From Sipunculus nudus (Eukaryota; Annelida; Sipuncula; Golfingiida; Sipunculidae): a stretch of DNA of 64,000 nt. Where the stretch lies: the NCBI GenBank assembly GCA_026874595.1, contig CM049317.1, positions 23,295,401 to 23,359,400 of the forward strand, written 5' to 3'. Made by a program: the position numbers and the translations under genes. The notes under the pieces were generated by a model. That model was given only the letters and a program-made list of their open reading frames with translations. It was not told where the DNA came from and did not search any database. This document shows, piece after piece, positions 35,681 to 46,989 of this stretch; position 1 is the first letter of the stretch; every line of letters begins with the position of its first letter.

Positions 35681-36660
35681 CATTCATATTTAAATATAAG
35701 TGAATGCAATCACGGGTTAATGAGCATCCCACAATATAGATATCCCACATGGTGGAGGCTTGTGTTCATTAAACTCCAGATTTGTATTTATTTATTTTTA
35801 AACTCTTCGGTAGATTATATGGATGTTTTTACTTTACCCCATTCCTCTTAACAGAAAAAATCTTTGCGAAGGGGGTCATTCTAATTTGCGGGACAGTTGG
35901 TATAATGTAACCCATCTACTAAGATAAAGGTGACGGACACAGTCCAGATAATTACAGTTGTGTAATATTACTAAGTCGTTTTTAAATATTTCTCTACATA
36001 ATTAATCAATACAAGAGATCACTTAATATCTATAGGAGACATTGGGAATATCGGAGAAGAACACGCAGCGTTTAGACACAGCTTTTTAAACAATAGATCA
36101 CCTGTTACACATAGCTGCATCACCTGTATCTGAAACAAGGGACTACGCTGTCTGTGCATTCATAGGTTACAAGAAAGTTTATGATGTGTAGGAATGCCCT
36201 GTGGCAGAAAGTCCTTGTACTTGTCGTCGATGGCAAAGTATTCAGAGTACTATCAATATATACCAAAATACTAAATTGTGTGTATTATATACAGAGTTTT
36301 TCACATGTGACGTTGGCTTTCTCCCTGGTGGAAATTTCCCTGTTGTATAAGATCTTACAACCCACCTTAGCAGAAGATGCTCTGCACTTAATGACCTCAG
36401 TAAAATTATTAGAGTCTGAGTCCTGTCTGATGATGATATAGAAGTCTATCTAAAAAGTTACATTATGTTCTATGCTAATGAGGCAGTTTTCATGTCACAC
36501 AGGGAGGAATACCTTCTGCTAGCTCTGTATCATATGTATCAATATTGAAGGCATTATATGTCATCAGAGAGTTGTGATGTTTTTATTACTGTGGTGTTGC
36601 ATTTTTAAGTAAGTATAGTATAACCAGATGATTGTTTCTGTAAATTGATGTATATTAATG
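35681..36660. other. Intergenic; nothing recognised
   Basis: AT-rich DNA. Short open frames without motifs. Confidence 0.4.
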
Positions 36661-37700
36661 TGCTGTATCATGTATCGATGTTACCGTGGGAACGCAGGTT
36701 TAGGGACCCAGGTGTTTTATTTCACGATAGTTCAAGTTCGGCCGTGACTCCGTTGGCATAGTTTCTTGTCAGAATCATCAGAAATAGTGTGGAAAGTTTC
36801 CTGTAATAGCACTGTTTTGATGTAGTATTCAGAGCAAACGCACGTGCAGGCATGATTTCGCATACTCGTGATTAAGAATGCGTGCCCATTTTAATATCCA
36901 TACATGAGCCCAGATCTCCATAATATTGTAAGGCGATAGGCCAGAGGCGTCGTCAGGATGTATGACGTAGGCGCATCATAGGAAAAACACAATCTCCCAG
37001 GTCAGCACGCTAGGAAGTGGCGTCTAGCAGTTATAAGGCTTAGTGGATAGTCAGAGAATCAATCAGCAGAGGGACGGTTTCCCGGAGTCATAGTCTGAGG
37101 ACGGCCAGTGTAGCTCACAAACGGACCTGTGAGTTATGTTTACAGAAGGACTTGTGAACAGTCGAAAATCTTCATCCGTGGTAAAACCCAGGAACAACCA
37201 GAGAACTATACCCTATGGCTGATCTTTCGTGGTACCGAACATTGACTCGAGCTGGATCATGTTTGTGTTCAGATACTGGATTAATCCAGAGTGAATGACA
37301 GTGGCGGCCGCGTGTCTTACGGACATTGTCATCGTGATACTATAGTGGAGGCTATTAACCTATCAGTCTGTGTTTTGATGAGGTGATTTACTAAGCGAGC
37401 TTGACTGTGGTAACTCAGTGATAAGTCCGGCGAAGAGAAGCGCCAGAGTTCAGAGTTGCTAAGTACCGGGACACGGGGCTATATTCCCAGCCAGTTACCT
37501 GCACGACGGTCATATGACCAGCGGACCAGCTTCGGTGTTGAAAGAAAATTCTGTGTTGTAATACAGGATTTGGATTAAACAGGACCCAGTGTTGTGTCTC
37601 AGGACTCAGGGGATATTGTCAAGATTAAGTGAAACATCGTCTCCAGTGTATTGTTAGTTATTTTACTTTATCTTATTTATTTATCACGTTACACCTGCCT
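36660..37700. other. GC-richer anonymous block, possible solo LTR
   Basis: Composition changes from AT-rich to mixed between about 36660 and 37620. It starts near TGTTACCGTGGGAACGC (36679) and fades into AT-rich sequence with CACGTTACA near 37690. The texture, mixed composition without frames, resembles an LTR. I could not find matching ends plus a target duplication, so it stays anonymous. Confidence 0.25.
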
Positions 37701-37842
37701 TTTTCATTTCTTGAGTGTATGTGTGAGCTTGAACCATCTCAATTCCCCATTAAAGTACACGGAAGTTTATTCGTTTGGGGATGTGACTTGGACCTGCTGT
37801 TAAAGTATTTATTTTTTTTATAATAATGATTGCTATATTGAA

Positions 37843-38109
37843 TTATATATAAACTGTTATGGCAGGATTAAGATTACTATAGATAGATAAAGAAAGCAAA
37901 TAGACTCTCGAAAGAATCTGCCATTTTTTTATTTTAGTGTACGCCCCTCTTAGACAGGATGTATTATGATAGACCCAATTTAAGTGTCGCCGCAACAGGG
38001 TGTGTGGATTTTGGCTTAGAGCCGTTGTGAGGTCAAGAAGGAAAAATAGAGCAATCAACACCATATGTAAACAAGATGTATGAATCAAACGATCACTGGC
38101 AGCCTCCAC
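37843..38109 (-). pseudogene. Possible degraded LINE reverse-transcriptase fragment
   Basis: A minus-strand frame of 88 codons contains ALFFLLDLTTALSQNPHTLL. It resembles the non-LTR RT pattern hydrophobic-LDLSxAFDxxxHxxLL but lacks the Phe-Asp and the rest of the palm. Tentative. Confidence 0.2.
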
Positions 38110-38389
38110 TACCCGGCGCCCACAACTCGGCGATAACAGGGAATCAGTTACGAAGTGGGAAATAAGGCCATTAATAAAATAACATAAATATCAGGTGCAA
38201 ATCTATGACCTATGACTAATATTGTACCTACATTTCTGCTATTGTAAATCATCTGCTTTGGAGATTAAGGGCAAACAGAAAATGGGAAAAGAAGAAAAAA
38301 AAAGGAGTAAGAAAGGTTGGAATCGATGATGCTCTGCACAGGGCGGGGGTGGGGGTGTGGGGATGTTGGGGGGGGGGGGTGGTTGGAAT

Positions 38390-38987
38390 AGCCGTGACAA
38401 CCCGACTCAGTAGGCAATCGGATAATTGGGCTGGTATGCCTACTCGAGTCGTGATACAAGTAATATCGAGGAATGTATCGCAGTGGTCTTGCATCAGGTT
38501 GCATTCATATTGTGGTAAACAGCCCATAATCTCAATATTATGCTTAGAACCTAGAATAAACACAATAGTATACGTGTGAGCTCACAACCCAAACTGAAAC
38601 ACCGTCTCCATGGACACGGGTCATTTCCTGTATCGCCTGCAAGCTGCCTGCGTCCTGTAACTCCTGCGAGCGATGCTTATGTTCATGCGGTCATAAATTC
38701 AACAAACATGCCGAGGGGTTTACCAATGTGCTGGGTTAAACAGGAACTTTTCTCGCTCATAATTGATATTATTAGAAGGTACACAAAAATGCTAACGATT
38801 GGTCTGGTTTTGTTGATTGAAAGTGTACCTATAAGCCATGAAGCGTTGTCAGAAATGAAATATGAAAATATTTGTACCCTCATGAGGCCTTATAATGTGT
38901 TCCTCAGACTGAGATATAATGACACTCTGGCGTCAGTAATCTGGTCGAAATGCCAGAGGGTCGATTTGACGCGGGGGGGGGGGGGGG
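38390..38987 (+). repeat. 600-bp dispersed repeat, copy 1, bounded by poly-G runs
   Basis: From gccgtgacaacccgactc to gccagagggtcgatttgacg it matches 50717-51296 at high identity in the same orientation. A G12 run (38368-38379) stands just before and a G15 run (38973-38987) ends it. A 138-codon frame runs across it. In the second copy that frame is broken and changes are mostly amino-acid-changing, so it is not a gene. Confidence 0.8.
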
Positions 38988-39550
38988 TATAGGTCCATCT
39001 ACATTTTATTTTACAAGATATGGATGTAGAGATAAACCAATCATTCCCTATAAGACCGTCCTTCCTACGAGAGAAAGTCTGATCATTACACTAATTGTCA
39101 GAGAATCTTCCTAACGCAATACAAACTGTGCATTATGCAATTATAGAGCTGACCCTGTGGCATGCAGAGGCATAGCCAGGATTCAGGAAGGGAAGGCAGC
39201 CGTAATATTTCACAAAACCCCCCTTGGTATGTGAAACCTGTAGCATAAACCTTTGGTCGAGGCTTAATTAAAAAAACATATAAACAGAGCCGGTTATATA
39301 TGTTTACCATCCGGAGTTGAATTTAACAGTTTACATCTCCGTCTCCTGCTGTAACTACAAAATTTTTAAGTGCACGTTTTACCTTTGAAATCTTTCTTAA
39401 TAACCTAATTTAGAATCTTCCAACCATGTGTAAGTAGGCCTGTCTTGGGTTTAGTCTCTTGTTGGTCTGATTCTTGCACCAGTATCAGACACATCTGGAA
39501 TAGTTTCACGTTCCAAATATAGTAAATCTAACCTATAAATGCCTACAGCC
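38988..39550. other. Intergenic; nothing recognised
   Basis: Includes a minus-strand 70-codon frame (39098-39310) without motifs. The right part leads into the segmental duplication. Confidence 0.35.
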
Positions 39551-39803
39551 TTTCTATAAAAAAAACCCAAAAGGATGAGAGTAAAATATGAAGTCTCTAA
39601 CTGAATAAAAAATACCCCTTATGGAAAACTATATATAATTAAAAGCTGGATGAAGATTTGGGGAAAGTAAAATAATAAATGTATATGAGAAAAGTATAAA
39701 ACTAAAAATAATAACAAATAATCACGTAAAATTTTGAGAGCATTTTAAAAATTGAAAGACGATTGAAACCATTAACGGAAATAGGTCGTTGTTGTTCACT
39801 CTG

Positions 39804-39873
39804 TTAGGTATTTATGTCGAAGAGCACTCTCCAGTCCCCGGTGGTAGGCATCCTTTTCCAAATGGTGAATGAT
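39804..39873 (-). CDS. Gene B exon 4: C-terminal strands and stop
   Basis: 70 bases after gtcttccag. Completing a Lys codon it reads SFTIWKRMPTTGDWRVLFD, INT and TAA. It lies 3.2 kb from exon 3 but the splice phase and the match to gene A exon 4 leave little doubt. Confidence 0.88.
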
Positions 39874-42800
39874 CTGGAAGACAAAGAGATAATGCATTGG
39901 ACTTTGTCTAATACTTTTGAAGGAAGCTGGTCCACTTTTGCCCTGAATGTTCTCTGAAACCGCGTTGCCTATGGTCCTGTACTATACTTCATTTTAATGT
40001 GTCAGGGACAGTAGGCGTTATTCATATTCACAATAGATGTTAATCCAAGGCAGGCATTCCGGTCTTTGCCGAAGGAAATTTATAAACCACGCAAAAAATC
40101 ACAAAAAAATGAAGGGCAAATATAAATTTAATTATTCTCATATTGACAAGATTCATGCGGTAACAAAAACCTTTAAAGGGGCCCAATCACCTATCTGACC
40201 TTTAGATAAGCCAGAGCTTTGCAAATGGCATTTTGCATCAAGTGACCTTTCTACCTCCACATATATGCAACATACCACCTTAGAATGCATGTTTTTCCCA
40301 TTTGTCAACATTGCTGTGTTTACAAACATGTTGTTGATAAACAAGTTTACACATCCTTCACAGAGGCGTTATAAGAACATTTCACAACCAGAATTACCCT
40401 TAGATCATTAATAAATACACAGAGGAAGCCAGATATCACAAATTCTTTTTTTCAAAAGTAGATGAAAGGACACCTTTAACTGACACACTTACAGATCCGC
40501 ATGTGACTCTCGATCCCTTGGAATGAATTCCTTTCTAACATCAGCATGCTATAATGGTAATCCCTCTATTCATTCGGGTAATCCTTTTACATGATGTTGA
40601 AAGAGCCACACCATGCTAGTGTCTCTGCACTATCACATTACATTTACAACTTCAACAATTCTGGAAACCGTTGTTTCGCGTAAACTCTCCAGTAAGCATG
40701 TACATACGTTTCTGTTTATATTTACAATAACGCATCAAGGATACTACGCCACAAAATGAATCAACAGAATTATCATTAATAAAATATGTTTCACGAAAAA
40801 AAAATCCTTTTGGCATGAAAATTGCAGAATCATTTTGTTTCGCTCCATTAACTTACTTATTTGTAATTTACACACCTCAGTTCAGTTTCGATTTTAAAGC
40901 GTGCTGTTTGAATGAATGTAGGCAGAAGGCGTATCCTTAACATTCATAGACTGTGTGGCGAATGTGACATATTGTCAACAAGGTAAACCCAGGGCTTCGC
41001 TACGCAGGCTTTTCATGGTTTTTCATTTTAAAATATATCATTTACAAAAAAAAACACATTAATCCTTACTCTGTGTGGTTACCACATTAAATGCTTCACG
41101 AAGTCCAAACAAAACACATAACTAAGAATTTTCTTCTACATGTGACGTCTACTTACTGACAATAGGTGTCAATTGAAGTAACATATCACCCAAAACTTTT
41201 AGGATGGGTATACCTACTCAGGGGTGGATTTAAGAAAAGGAGGGGTTCAACGCAGGAGGACTAATGATAAAACCTAAAAAAAGTTCCCATGGTCTGGAAA
41301 AGGTTGGGCGTCCGTTTCTGCTACTAACGGTGTACGCATATTCGGTATCTTTCTTTAGGCACACCACTGATTTGTTAAGCAAACCTTTCTTTGTTTCAAA
41401 ATAAGGGTTGGTACAAGGCCACATTGTTACGGGGTGACATAAAAGCGGACCGAAGCTTGCTTTGCTAGCGAAGCGGTTGGTACGCCGGACTTGTGCGCCA
41501 CCGACATGCGTTCGAATCCCGGATCGGCCAAGTAACAAAATGGGGGCTCGTCCGGGATGACGGTAAACTTTGCGGTCCAGGGAATAAGCTCACCAAAGTG
41601 TTACTCCTGGGATAATTAGTCTTGTTCTGATAACAGAACGCTCTTAAGAGGGGGTGTGTAACGGGGTGACATAAAAGTGGACCGAACTGTCTCGCTAGTG
41701 AAGATTGCTTTCCTAACGAAGCGTTTGGTACGCCGGACTTGTGCGCCACCGACATGGGTTCGAATCCCGTATCAGCCCAGTATTTTTCCATGAAAAATTT
41801 GTCTTCGTAACAACATATCCGACCAACCGAGAGCGGGGTATCGCGGATTTATAACTTGGAGCTAGCTGTCACACCGAAAAAGGTGTCCAGATTCCTTTAA
41901 ATGTCATCCAACTAGCTGAACTCTTGAATACGAACATTCCGAGAAAGGAATAATTCATAAGTTAATAAAACAAATCAATATATATAAAAGGAAGAAGCTA
42001 CTAACATTCTCTGGAGAGGCGCTCCACATGCACAAACACTCAATATAACACAGAAATAAACACTGAGTCTGTTAATGAAAGTACACTGCAAAGTTCCTTG
42101 TTTACTCTGTTTATGATCACTTGAACAGAGCGCACAAGTGACACCGGGATGTATCAAAGTTAGACTCAGGGAGCTCCTATAATCCACAATCTCTCGTTGA
42201 AGTATATACGTTTGACACAATTCACGCACCGCGCACAGACTATTTTTCTTTGCGATGAATGAATGTCCTTCACAGCTGATGGGTCCTTGAATCATCCAGT
42301 TTTAGGTAGCCGAATACGCCTCATCACAGCAATATTTACTACCTCTAGAGTTAAGCGTTTAAATACCGTCCTTGGTCTTTCCCTTAAAGCACTCATCACA
42401 GGTAATAAATTGCCAGATTTACCAGTCCGTCGGCAAAAATGCGATACTCGCTTTGATGTTCTTTACACAGAAATCACTTGTGGCCTTCCCCAGACATCGA
42501 CTATCTAGGCTTGTAAACATCACATTTCAGCTGTTTCCACTGTGACAAATGCAGACCTGCCCCAAGACTGCTGTAGATATCGCCTGGCGAAACCTCTCTT
42601 GGACGCTGCTCGGGGACTTCTCTCGAATATCATGTCAATCACCACTCCCAATTACGCCGACCATCAATTACTTCACAAATGCTAATAAGGATGCGCCTCC
42701 AAAGACAAAGGGTCTTGGAAACTATACTAAACAGGTGGTATCCCTTTGAAATCTACAACAAACACTCTTTTACTATTGAGACCGCCAAACAGAGACGGCT

Positions 42801-44968
42801 CCAATATAATTAAAGCTGTACCGAGATTAACATCAACCGAGACACGTGTGCTCTCTAACCACTAAACCACTAAGTCACAGTTCTCTGGTGACATTGGGTG
42901 CACAATGAGATACCAAGCTCTAATTAGTCTAATTACAAATGTCTGCTCTGCGCGAGCCCTGGGGGTGTAACCCGTCGAACTTTACTATACAAAGCAGCGG
43001 TTAAAATGTGAGACTTGGAATGACTTCAGTATTTACCCTCTGTGTAAGGAGTGTAACTTAGTGTGTGCTTACTTTCCTTTCAAAATTACTTTCCCTGAAA
43101 CACCATCTTCTTCGAAATGTCCGATGCCAATCGCTAGGTCACCTTGTACCAAAGCATAGTCGTTAACCCATTCGCCCCGATCCACGCCGGATTCGATCAA
43201 ATTGTCGATGAAATCAATAATGTCTGAAGAGGAAAAATAAATCAAGGGAATACCAGCTGAGCACTGTGATGACAATCCATAAAAAAAACCCGATTTTCGT
43301 TTCATTTGTGACAAAGTGAACATTGCCTACCTTATTCTTTTATTATTAAGGAACTGGTGCCCGTTCAAATTTAGAGACCTATTCACATACCAAGTGTGTT
43401 ACATATACACGAAATATGTTTTCTCCGGTGCCATTATATTCCTCTACAACAAACAGCTCACTCCTGTACACAGATAGAAACAAGCTTGTACCCGGGCTTG
43501 GTCAATGGTCAAAATATAAATTCCAGTATAGCGTGTACGCCACCTGTTTGCCGAACCGCGAAACTAAAAAAAAATCTAGAGTTTCCAAAGTTATTATCTG
43601 GTCATTTCTCTGGTCTCATTATGATAAACAGACACATGTGGACTCCGTTTACTCATTCTTAGTACCATAACAATGTATAAAACGTGAAATGAATATGTTA
43701 TGTCCATGTGCCGGGATGGGTTTGTTCGCAAACTTTTGATTATTTTGTTGACAATGGCTTTAGTATTTCCTTTAACGGACTCTCATTTGATGATTGCTAC
43801 TTTTTATGAGATTACTTTAAGGTACTACGATTCAAGGGTACTTTCAAATGGGGTCCATCATGACCTATGTGTATTTCAAAAGTCAACACATCTTGATTTT
43901 AACAGAAATTTCGTACTCCTCAGGGTAAAGTCAAATTAAACAACAAGTGTTCTGCGACGTAACTGTGGGGACGCTTACCGGATATTGATTGTATTTTGCA
44001 CGCGCATTTTCTGACTTACCTCTTCCGAAATAAATACTGCCTCCGAGTTCCCACTCGACCGCGTCTTCGGCGCAGATTTCGGCAAAAATAGCAGCAGATT
44101 TCTTCTTATGGAATAGGTCCATAAATTGTTTCATCCTCCCCCTTATAGCTTCCAGGTCGGAATCTAAAAGGAAATATTCTGGCAACCCTAAATATATGTG
44201 CACCTTTACCAATGCTTAGAAGACAAGGGCATTAGATAAAGGTTGATGTATATCAAACGTAGTCCGGCTTCTAAGTACAAACAAAAACAGCGTATTTTTG
44301 TTTGTTTTCAAATGAAAGCGTCTACAACCAGTAAGTTGGATGTGACGTGTCTTGGGTGATGTATCCAGGTACATATTTCTACTTTTTAATAAGAGGGTAC
44401 ATTGCTACATGCTAATGATTCTAGTTCTTCTTCAAACCTGGATAACCAAGTCAGCGATGTGGTCCCATAGGAAGGTCCGAACTTGGAAAAAAATGGAACT
44501 AAACAGAACCAAGGCATTTTTTATTTGTAAAACACTCCGACAGATCCTTATAATGGGAGGCCAGGCATCGCACGCCCTTGCACAATGAACACACATTAAC
44601 AGATAATTTACAGGGAGCTAGTCTGGACTGGTCCTTAGATAAGATGGAGAAGCCTCCAGTCCCCCCCCCCCCCCCCCCCCCGCGGTTTATGTATGTTGTT
44701 CCGGCATTCAAGAAAGTCATAAATTCGCTTTTACACGAATGAACCTGGGAAGATGTGGCGAGTAAATGAATGGAAATATGTATTGCGAAGCATCCAAAAA
44801 TTGCGGAGGCTTGCATTCATTAGAGGAGATCATATGCATAGTCAGGCATCTTTGATAAAAGAGGATTTCAGTATTTATACCAAACTTACCTGAACCATAA
44901 TATCTTCGAGCACATGTCATTGACACCATGAAACATCCAAGCATCAATGTTGCCTTTAAAGAAGTCAT
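39804..44968 (-). CDS. Secreted SnoaL-like/DUF4440 (NTF2-fold) protein, gene B (complete, four exons)
   Basis: Minus-strand exons 44890-44968, 44020-44163, 43073-43223 and 39804-39873 join in phase into 147 codons plus TAA. The product starts with a signal peptide (MTSLKATLMLGCFMVSMTCA, likely cut before RRYYG). It continues with SDLEAIRGRMKQF, AEDAVEWELGGSIYFGR, YALVQGDLAIGIGHFEEDG, KSFTIWKRMP and GDWRVLFDINT. It is clearly a paralogue of gene A: exon lengths 79, 144 and 151 are identical and the last exon is three bases shorter, ending one codon earlier. Intron 3 is 3.2 kb against 0.48 kb in gene A because of later insertions, including the miniature LTR element at 41425-41812. All splice sites are canonical, so the gene looks intact. 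Function unknown; most likely shared with gene A. Confidence 0.88.
39874..41420. other. Gene B intron 3, left part of inserted sequence
   Basis: About 1.4 kb absent from the matching intron of gene A. AT-rich, no frame or terminal repeat identified. The right end from about 41340 resumes homology with gene A intron 3 (30385-30450). Confidence 0.4.
41425..41537. repeat. Left LTR of the miniature element
   Basis: 113 bp, TGTTAC...GTAACA. Contains an A-box-like TAGCGAAGCGG (41466-41476) and a B-box-like CGTTCGAATCC (41509-41519), spaced as in a tRNA gene. Confidence 0.8.
41541..41558. other. Primer-binding site matching tRNA-Pro
   Basis: TGGGGGCTCGTCCGGGAT lies three bases after the left LTR. 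It is the same 18 bases used by gammaretrovirus-type elements that prime with tRNA-Pro (established knowledge). Plus-strand orientation. Confidence 0.85.
41657..41812. repeat. Right LTR of the miniature element
   Basis: 156 bp. Holds a perfect B box GGTTCGAATCC (41757-41767) with a T-stem-like ATGGG/CCCGT around the loop. The A box is weaker (TAACGAAGCGT, 41714-41724). Confidence 0.8.
41817..43060. other. Gene B intron 3, right part, with a GCAGCGGTTA family copy
   Basis: The first ~60 bases continue homology to gene A intron 3 (gagagcggggtatcgcggattt versus gagaggggtgtcgtggattt). The middle, about 41890-42880, has no counterpart in gene A and no recognisable gene. At 42880-43060 the fold-back family reappears with caaagcagcggttaaaa. 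Confidence 0.5.
43073..43223 (-). CDS. Gene B exon 3: central NTF2-like domain
   Basis: 151 bases between cctcttcag and GGAAA|GTAAGC. It encodes IIDFIDNLIESGVDRGEWVN, then DYALVQGDLAIGIGHFEEDG. Confidence 0.9.
44020..44163 (-). CDS. Gene B exon 2: first half of the NTF2-like domain
   Basis: 144 bases between ccttttag and AGAG|GTAAGT. It encodes DSDLEAIRGRMKQFMDLF and AEDAVEWELGGSIYFGR. Confidence 0.9.
44890..44968 (-). CDS. Gene B exon 1: start codon and signal peptide
   Basis: 79 bases ending TCAG|GTAAGT. The leader is hydrophobic to Cys-Ala. The same ATG context (AGTGCCATG versus AGTGCCATGG) precedes both paralogues. Confidence 0.88.
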
Positions 44969-45042
44969 GGCACTATTTCCTTGCCGATAGCAGAAACTGG
45001 TTTTCTGGGAATTTCGTTTGGACTGCAGCTCCTTTAATAATC
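44969..45042 (-). promoter_or_regulatory. Conserved 5' flank/5' UTR of gene B
   Basis: Matches the gene A block: ATTAAAGGAGCTGCAGTCCA then AACGA. The AT-rich ATTAAAG replaces TTTAAAG at the same distance from the ATG. Confidence 0.45.
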
Positions 45043-45229
45043 AGAACATTTATTTCAACACAGCACATCATAAAACTGATTTATAAACATCTTTTAATTT
45101 GATTATTTTTATCCCAAGTCCAGGTAGCATTAATTGTCGGAACATGTTTCCAAATTTCCCCTAATTTCCCTTTCAAATTTGACTTCGTAAACATAACATA
45201 TACTATTTTAGTAGCCAGGAGAGCAAGAA

Positions 45230-45510
45230 ACAGTCCCAGTTGCCATTGGTCTATTGCTCACCAAGAACATATTTACCAAAAAGCTGAAGGTGGTCTGATT
45301 CTTGGCTTTGTGTCAGAAACGGTGTTAAAAGACCACCGAGAGCGTGGTGTCGAATGTTTACAATTTTGGCTGGATGCAAATTTCAATACCACGCAGCCAT
45401 TGTCATTGCTGTTTGATCCCTCTCATAGAACCTTGCCTCACAAAGCAGCGGTTACGCGAAAGGATGTATGGATCGACTCCAGTGTATAACCGCTGCATGA
45501 GGGACGTTTT
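45230..45510. mobile_element. GCAGCGGTTA fold-back family copy
   Basis: Contains ggtctgattcttggctttgtg, gaccaccgagagcg, aaagcagcggttacgcg and gtataaccgctgcatgag. The 10-base inverted pair GCAGCGGTTA/TAACCGCTGC is perfect here. Confidence 0.65.
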
Positions 45511-45939
45511 TTTCATTACCTAGGCTCGGCAATGTAATTTCCCAGCTTGGGATTAATCAAGTATATCGTATTTATACATATGGGTCTTTGGGTGTCCCTC
45601 GTCAATTTTAAGGTTAGCATCAGTTAGCAGGGCATGAAAAGTTAAATTCATGAAATTTTCAAATTTCAGTAATACTTGCATGCTTTGCCTTTAAACTGAC
45701 ATGCAAATTTATTGTTTATCTTCTTAGATAATACGTCTGGTACTGTCCAATGCGATGTCAGTCTCGTATTTTCCTGGAATACTTTATTATATCTGGTTTA
45801 GAATCATACAAAACGCCGATGCTCATCGCATTAAGAGCCCTCTTGTAAAAATGATATTTAACAAAGATTCCAATTCTAATTAAGTAAATCATGCCTGTGC
45901 TTTATTTGTCATTTCCTTTTCCTGTCATTCAGCTAAGGA

Positions 45940-46400
45940 TACTGTGGTAGTATTTTTACTCACGAGAGGTTTAATTTCGCGATAATCGTGAACGTGAAAT
46001 AATTGCTAATATGAAACCCTCGAGAATACTTAAGATGCTCCATCAACTAAGATGATCAAAAGGATATGCATCTGCAAAAACAATTAGTTATAACACCTCT
46101 TAAACAACCTAATCTGTGCATGGTATCAAAAACTGGCCAATGCATACAAGCATTAATTATTAGAAAACAAGCCCTACCCCAAGGGAATATATCGACCGTG
46201 ACACATGTCCTAAGTTAATGGCTGAATCAGTAATTGATGAGGTATTGTAGGATTCATTCTAAATTTAAAATCAAAACAAATACTGCTCTATTTTAAATTT
46301 ATAGGTTCTGTTGCAATCGAAAAAATGAAACCCTCTCGAAACATTCAAAATGAAGAAATCGCGAAATTTCTGCCTCACGAATATAAACCAAGCCACAGAA
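45940..46400. mobile_element. Small inverted-repeat element (ACTGTGG ends)
   Basis: The left end actgtggtagtatttttactcacgag pairs with the right end cctcacgaatataaaccaagccacag. Ends and internal 'cgcgaaat' words resemble the element at 52796-53212. Confidence 0.5.
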
Positions 46401-46429
46401 TATGACGTCTATTCACTTAAGGGAATCCA

Positions 46430-46610
46430 ACGACAGCGGATGTCCTGTGATTAGAATTTTCGAAACCATGCTGTGTTGGTCTTATTATAAATCTTTGTTC
46501 TGTGATCCCCCTGGTGGGACCCAGAGAATTTTGCAATAAAAACAGCTTTTAAATCCAAGGAGATCTTGGATGACTGCAGTACAGGAGGAGCGTTTCTGTA
46601 TACTGTCTGC
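46430..46610. mobile_element. GCAGCGGTTA family copy, degenerate
   Basis: ttggtcttattataaatc, cccctggtgggacccagag and caaggagatcttggatgactgcagta recur in order. The hairpin arm is mutated to acagctttta. Confidence 0.5.
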
Positions 46611-46737
46611 AGTTTTGAGTTATCCCTTCAATTAAGTAAAATGTAGTATTTGCTTTGCCTAATGTTTATGTAAAATTGATTACCGCGCCGAAATGAATGT
46701 TTTTTTTATATATTATCATACCATGTATGACATTCAA

Positions 46738-46742
46738 ATATA

Positions 46743-46790
<48 letters not shown>
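46738..46790. repeat. (AT)n microsatellite
   Basis: AT run expanded relative to the short atatatatgtgtgt stretch at the matching place near 35432 in the left duplicate. Confidence 0.93.
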
Positions 46791-46792
<2 letters not shown>

Positions 46793-46989
46793 TTTATATA
46801 TCTTTCTTCAATTGTCACTCCACCTAATACCGCTACAAAGTTTGATATCATATTTTATTTTTAACAGACAAGATGTTCAAATAAGTTAAGTCAGTTCTCT
46901 TTTTAATTACAAATGTCAATACATTTCATGGGTATAAGGATTTAATTGCTAGATTTATGCCTCGGTTTCATACCGTTCTAATAGCTTAC

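Larger units (their letters stand above)
41425..41812. mobile_element. Miniature LTR retrotransposon (TRIM-like) with tRNA-like sequence inside its LTRs
   Basis: Two direct repeats start TGTTACGGGGTGAC or TGTAACGGGGTGAC and end GTAACA: 41425-41537 (113 bp) and 41657-41812 (156 bp). Three bases after the first is TGGGGGCTCGTCCGGGAT (41541-41558), the classic 18-base primer-binding site complementary to the 3' end of tRNA-Pro. A purine run AAGAGGGGG stands just before the second LTR. ACAT flanks both sides (41421-41424 and 41813-41816) as a 4-base target duplication. The internal part is only ~119 bases and codes for nothing, so the element must have relied on proteins in trans. Gene A intron 3 preserves the empty site near 30446-30460. 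The left LTR lacks ~43 bases present in the right one. Confidence 0.85.

Noticed and set aside
38576-38992. 138-codon plus-strand open frame
   Set aside because: It lies in a dispersed repeat. In the second copy (50866-51144) the frame is broken and the differences are mostly amino-acid-changing, as in non-coding DNA.
41425-41812. True tRNA genes in the two similar segments
   Set aside because: A and B boxes are present but the acceptor stems do not pair. The direct repeats, primer-binding site and target duplication explain the segments as LTRs.
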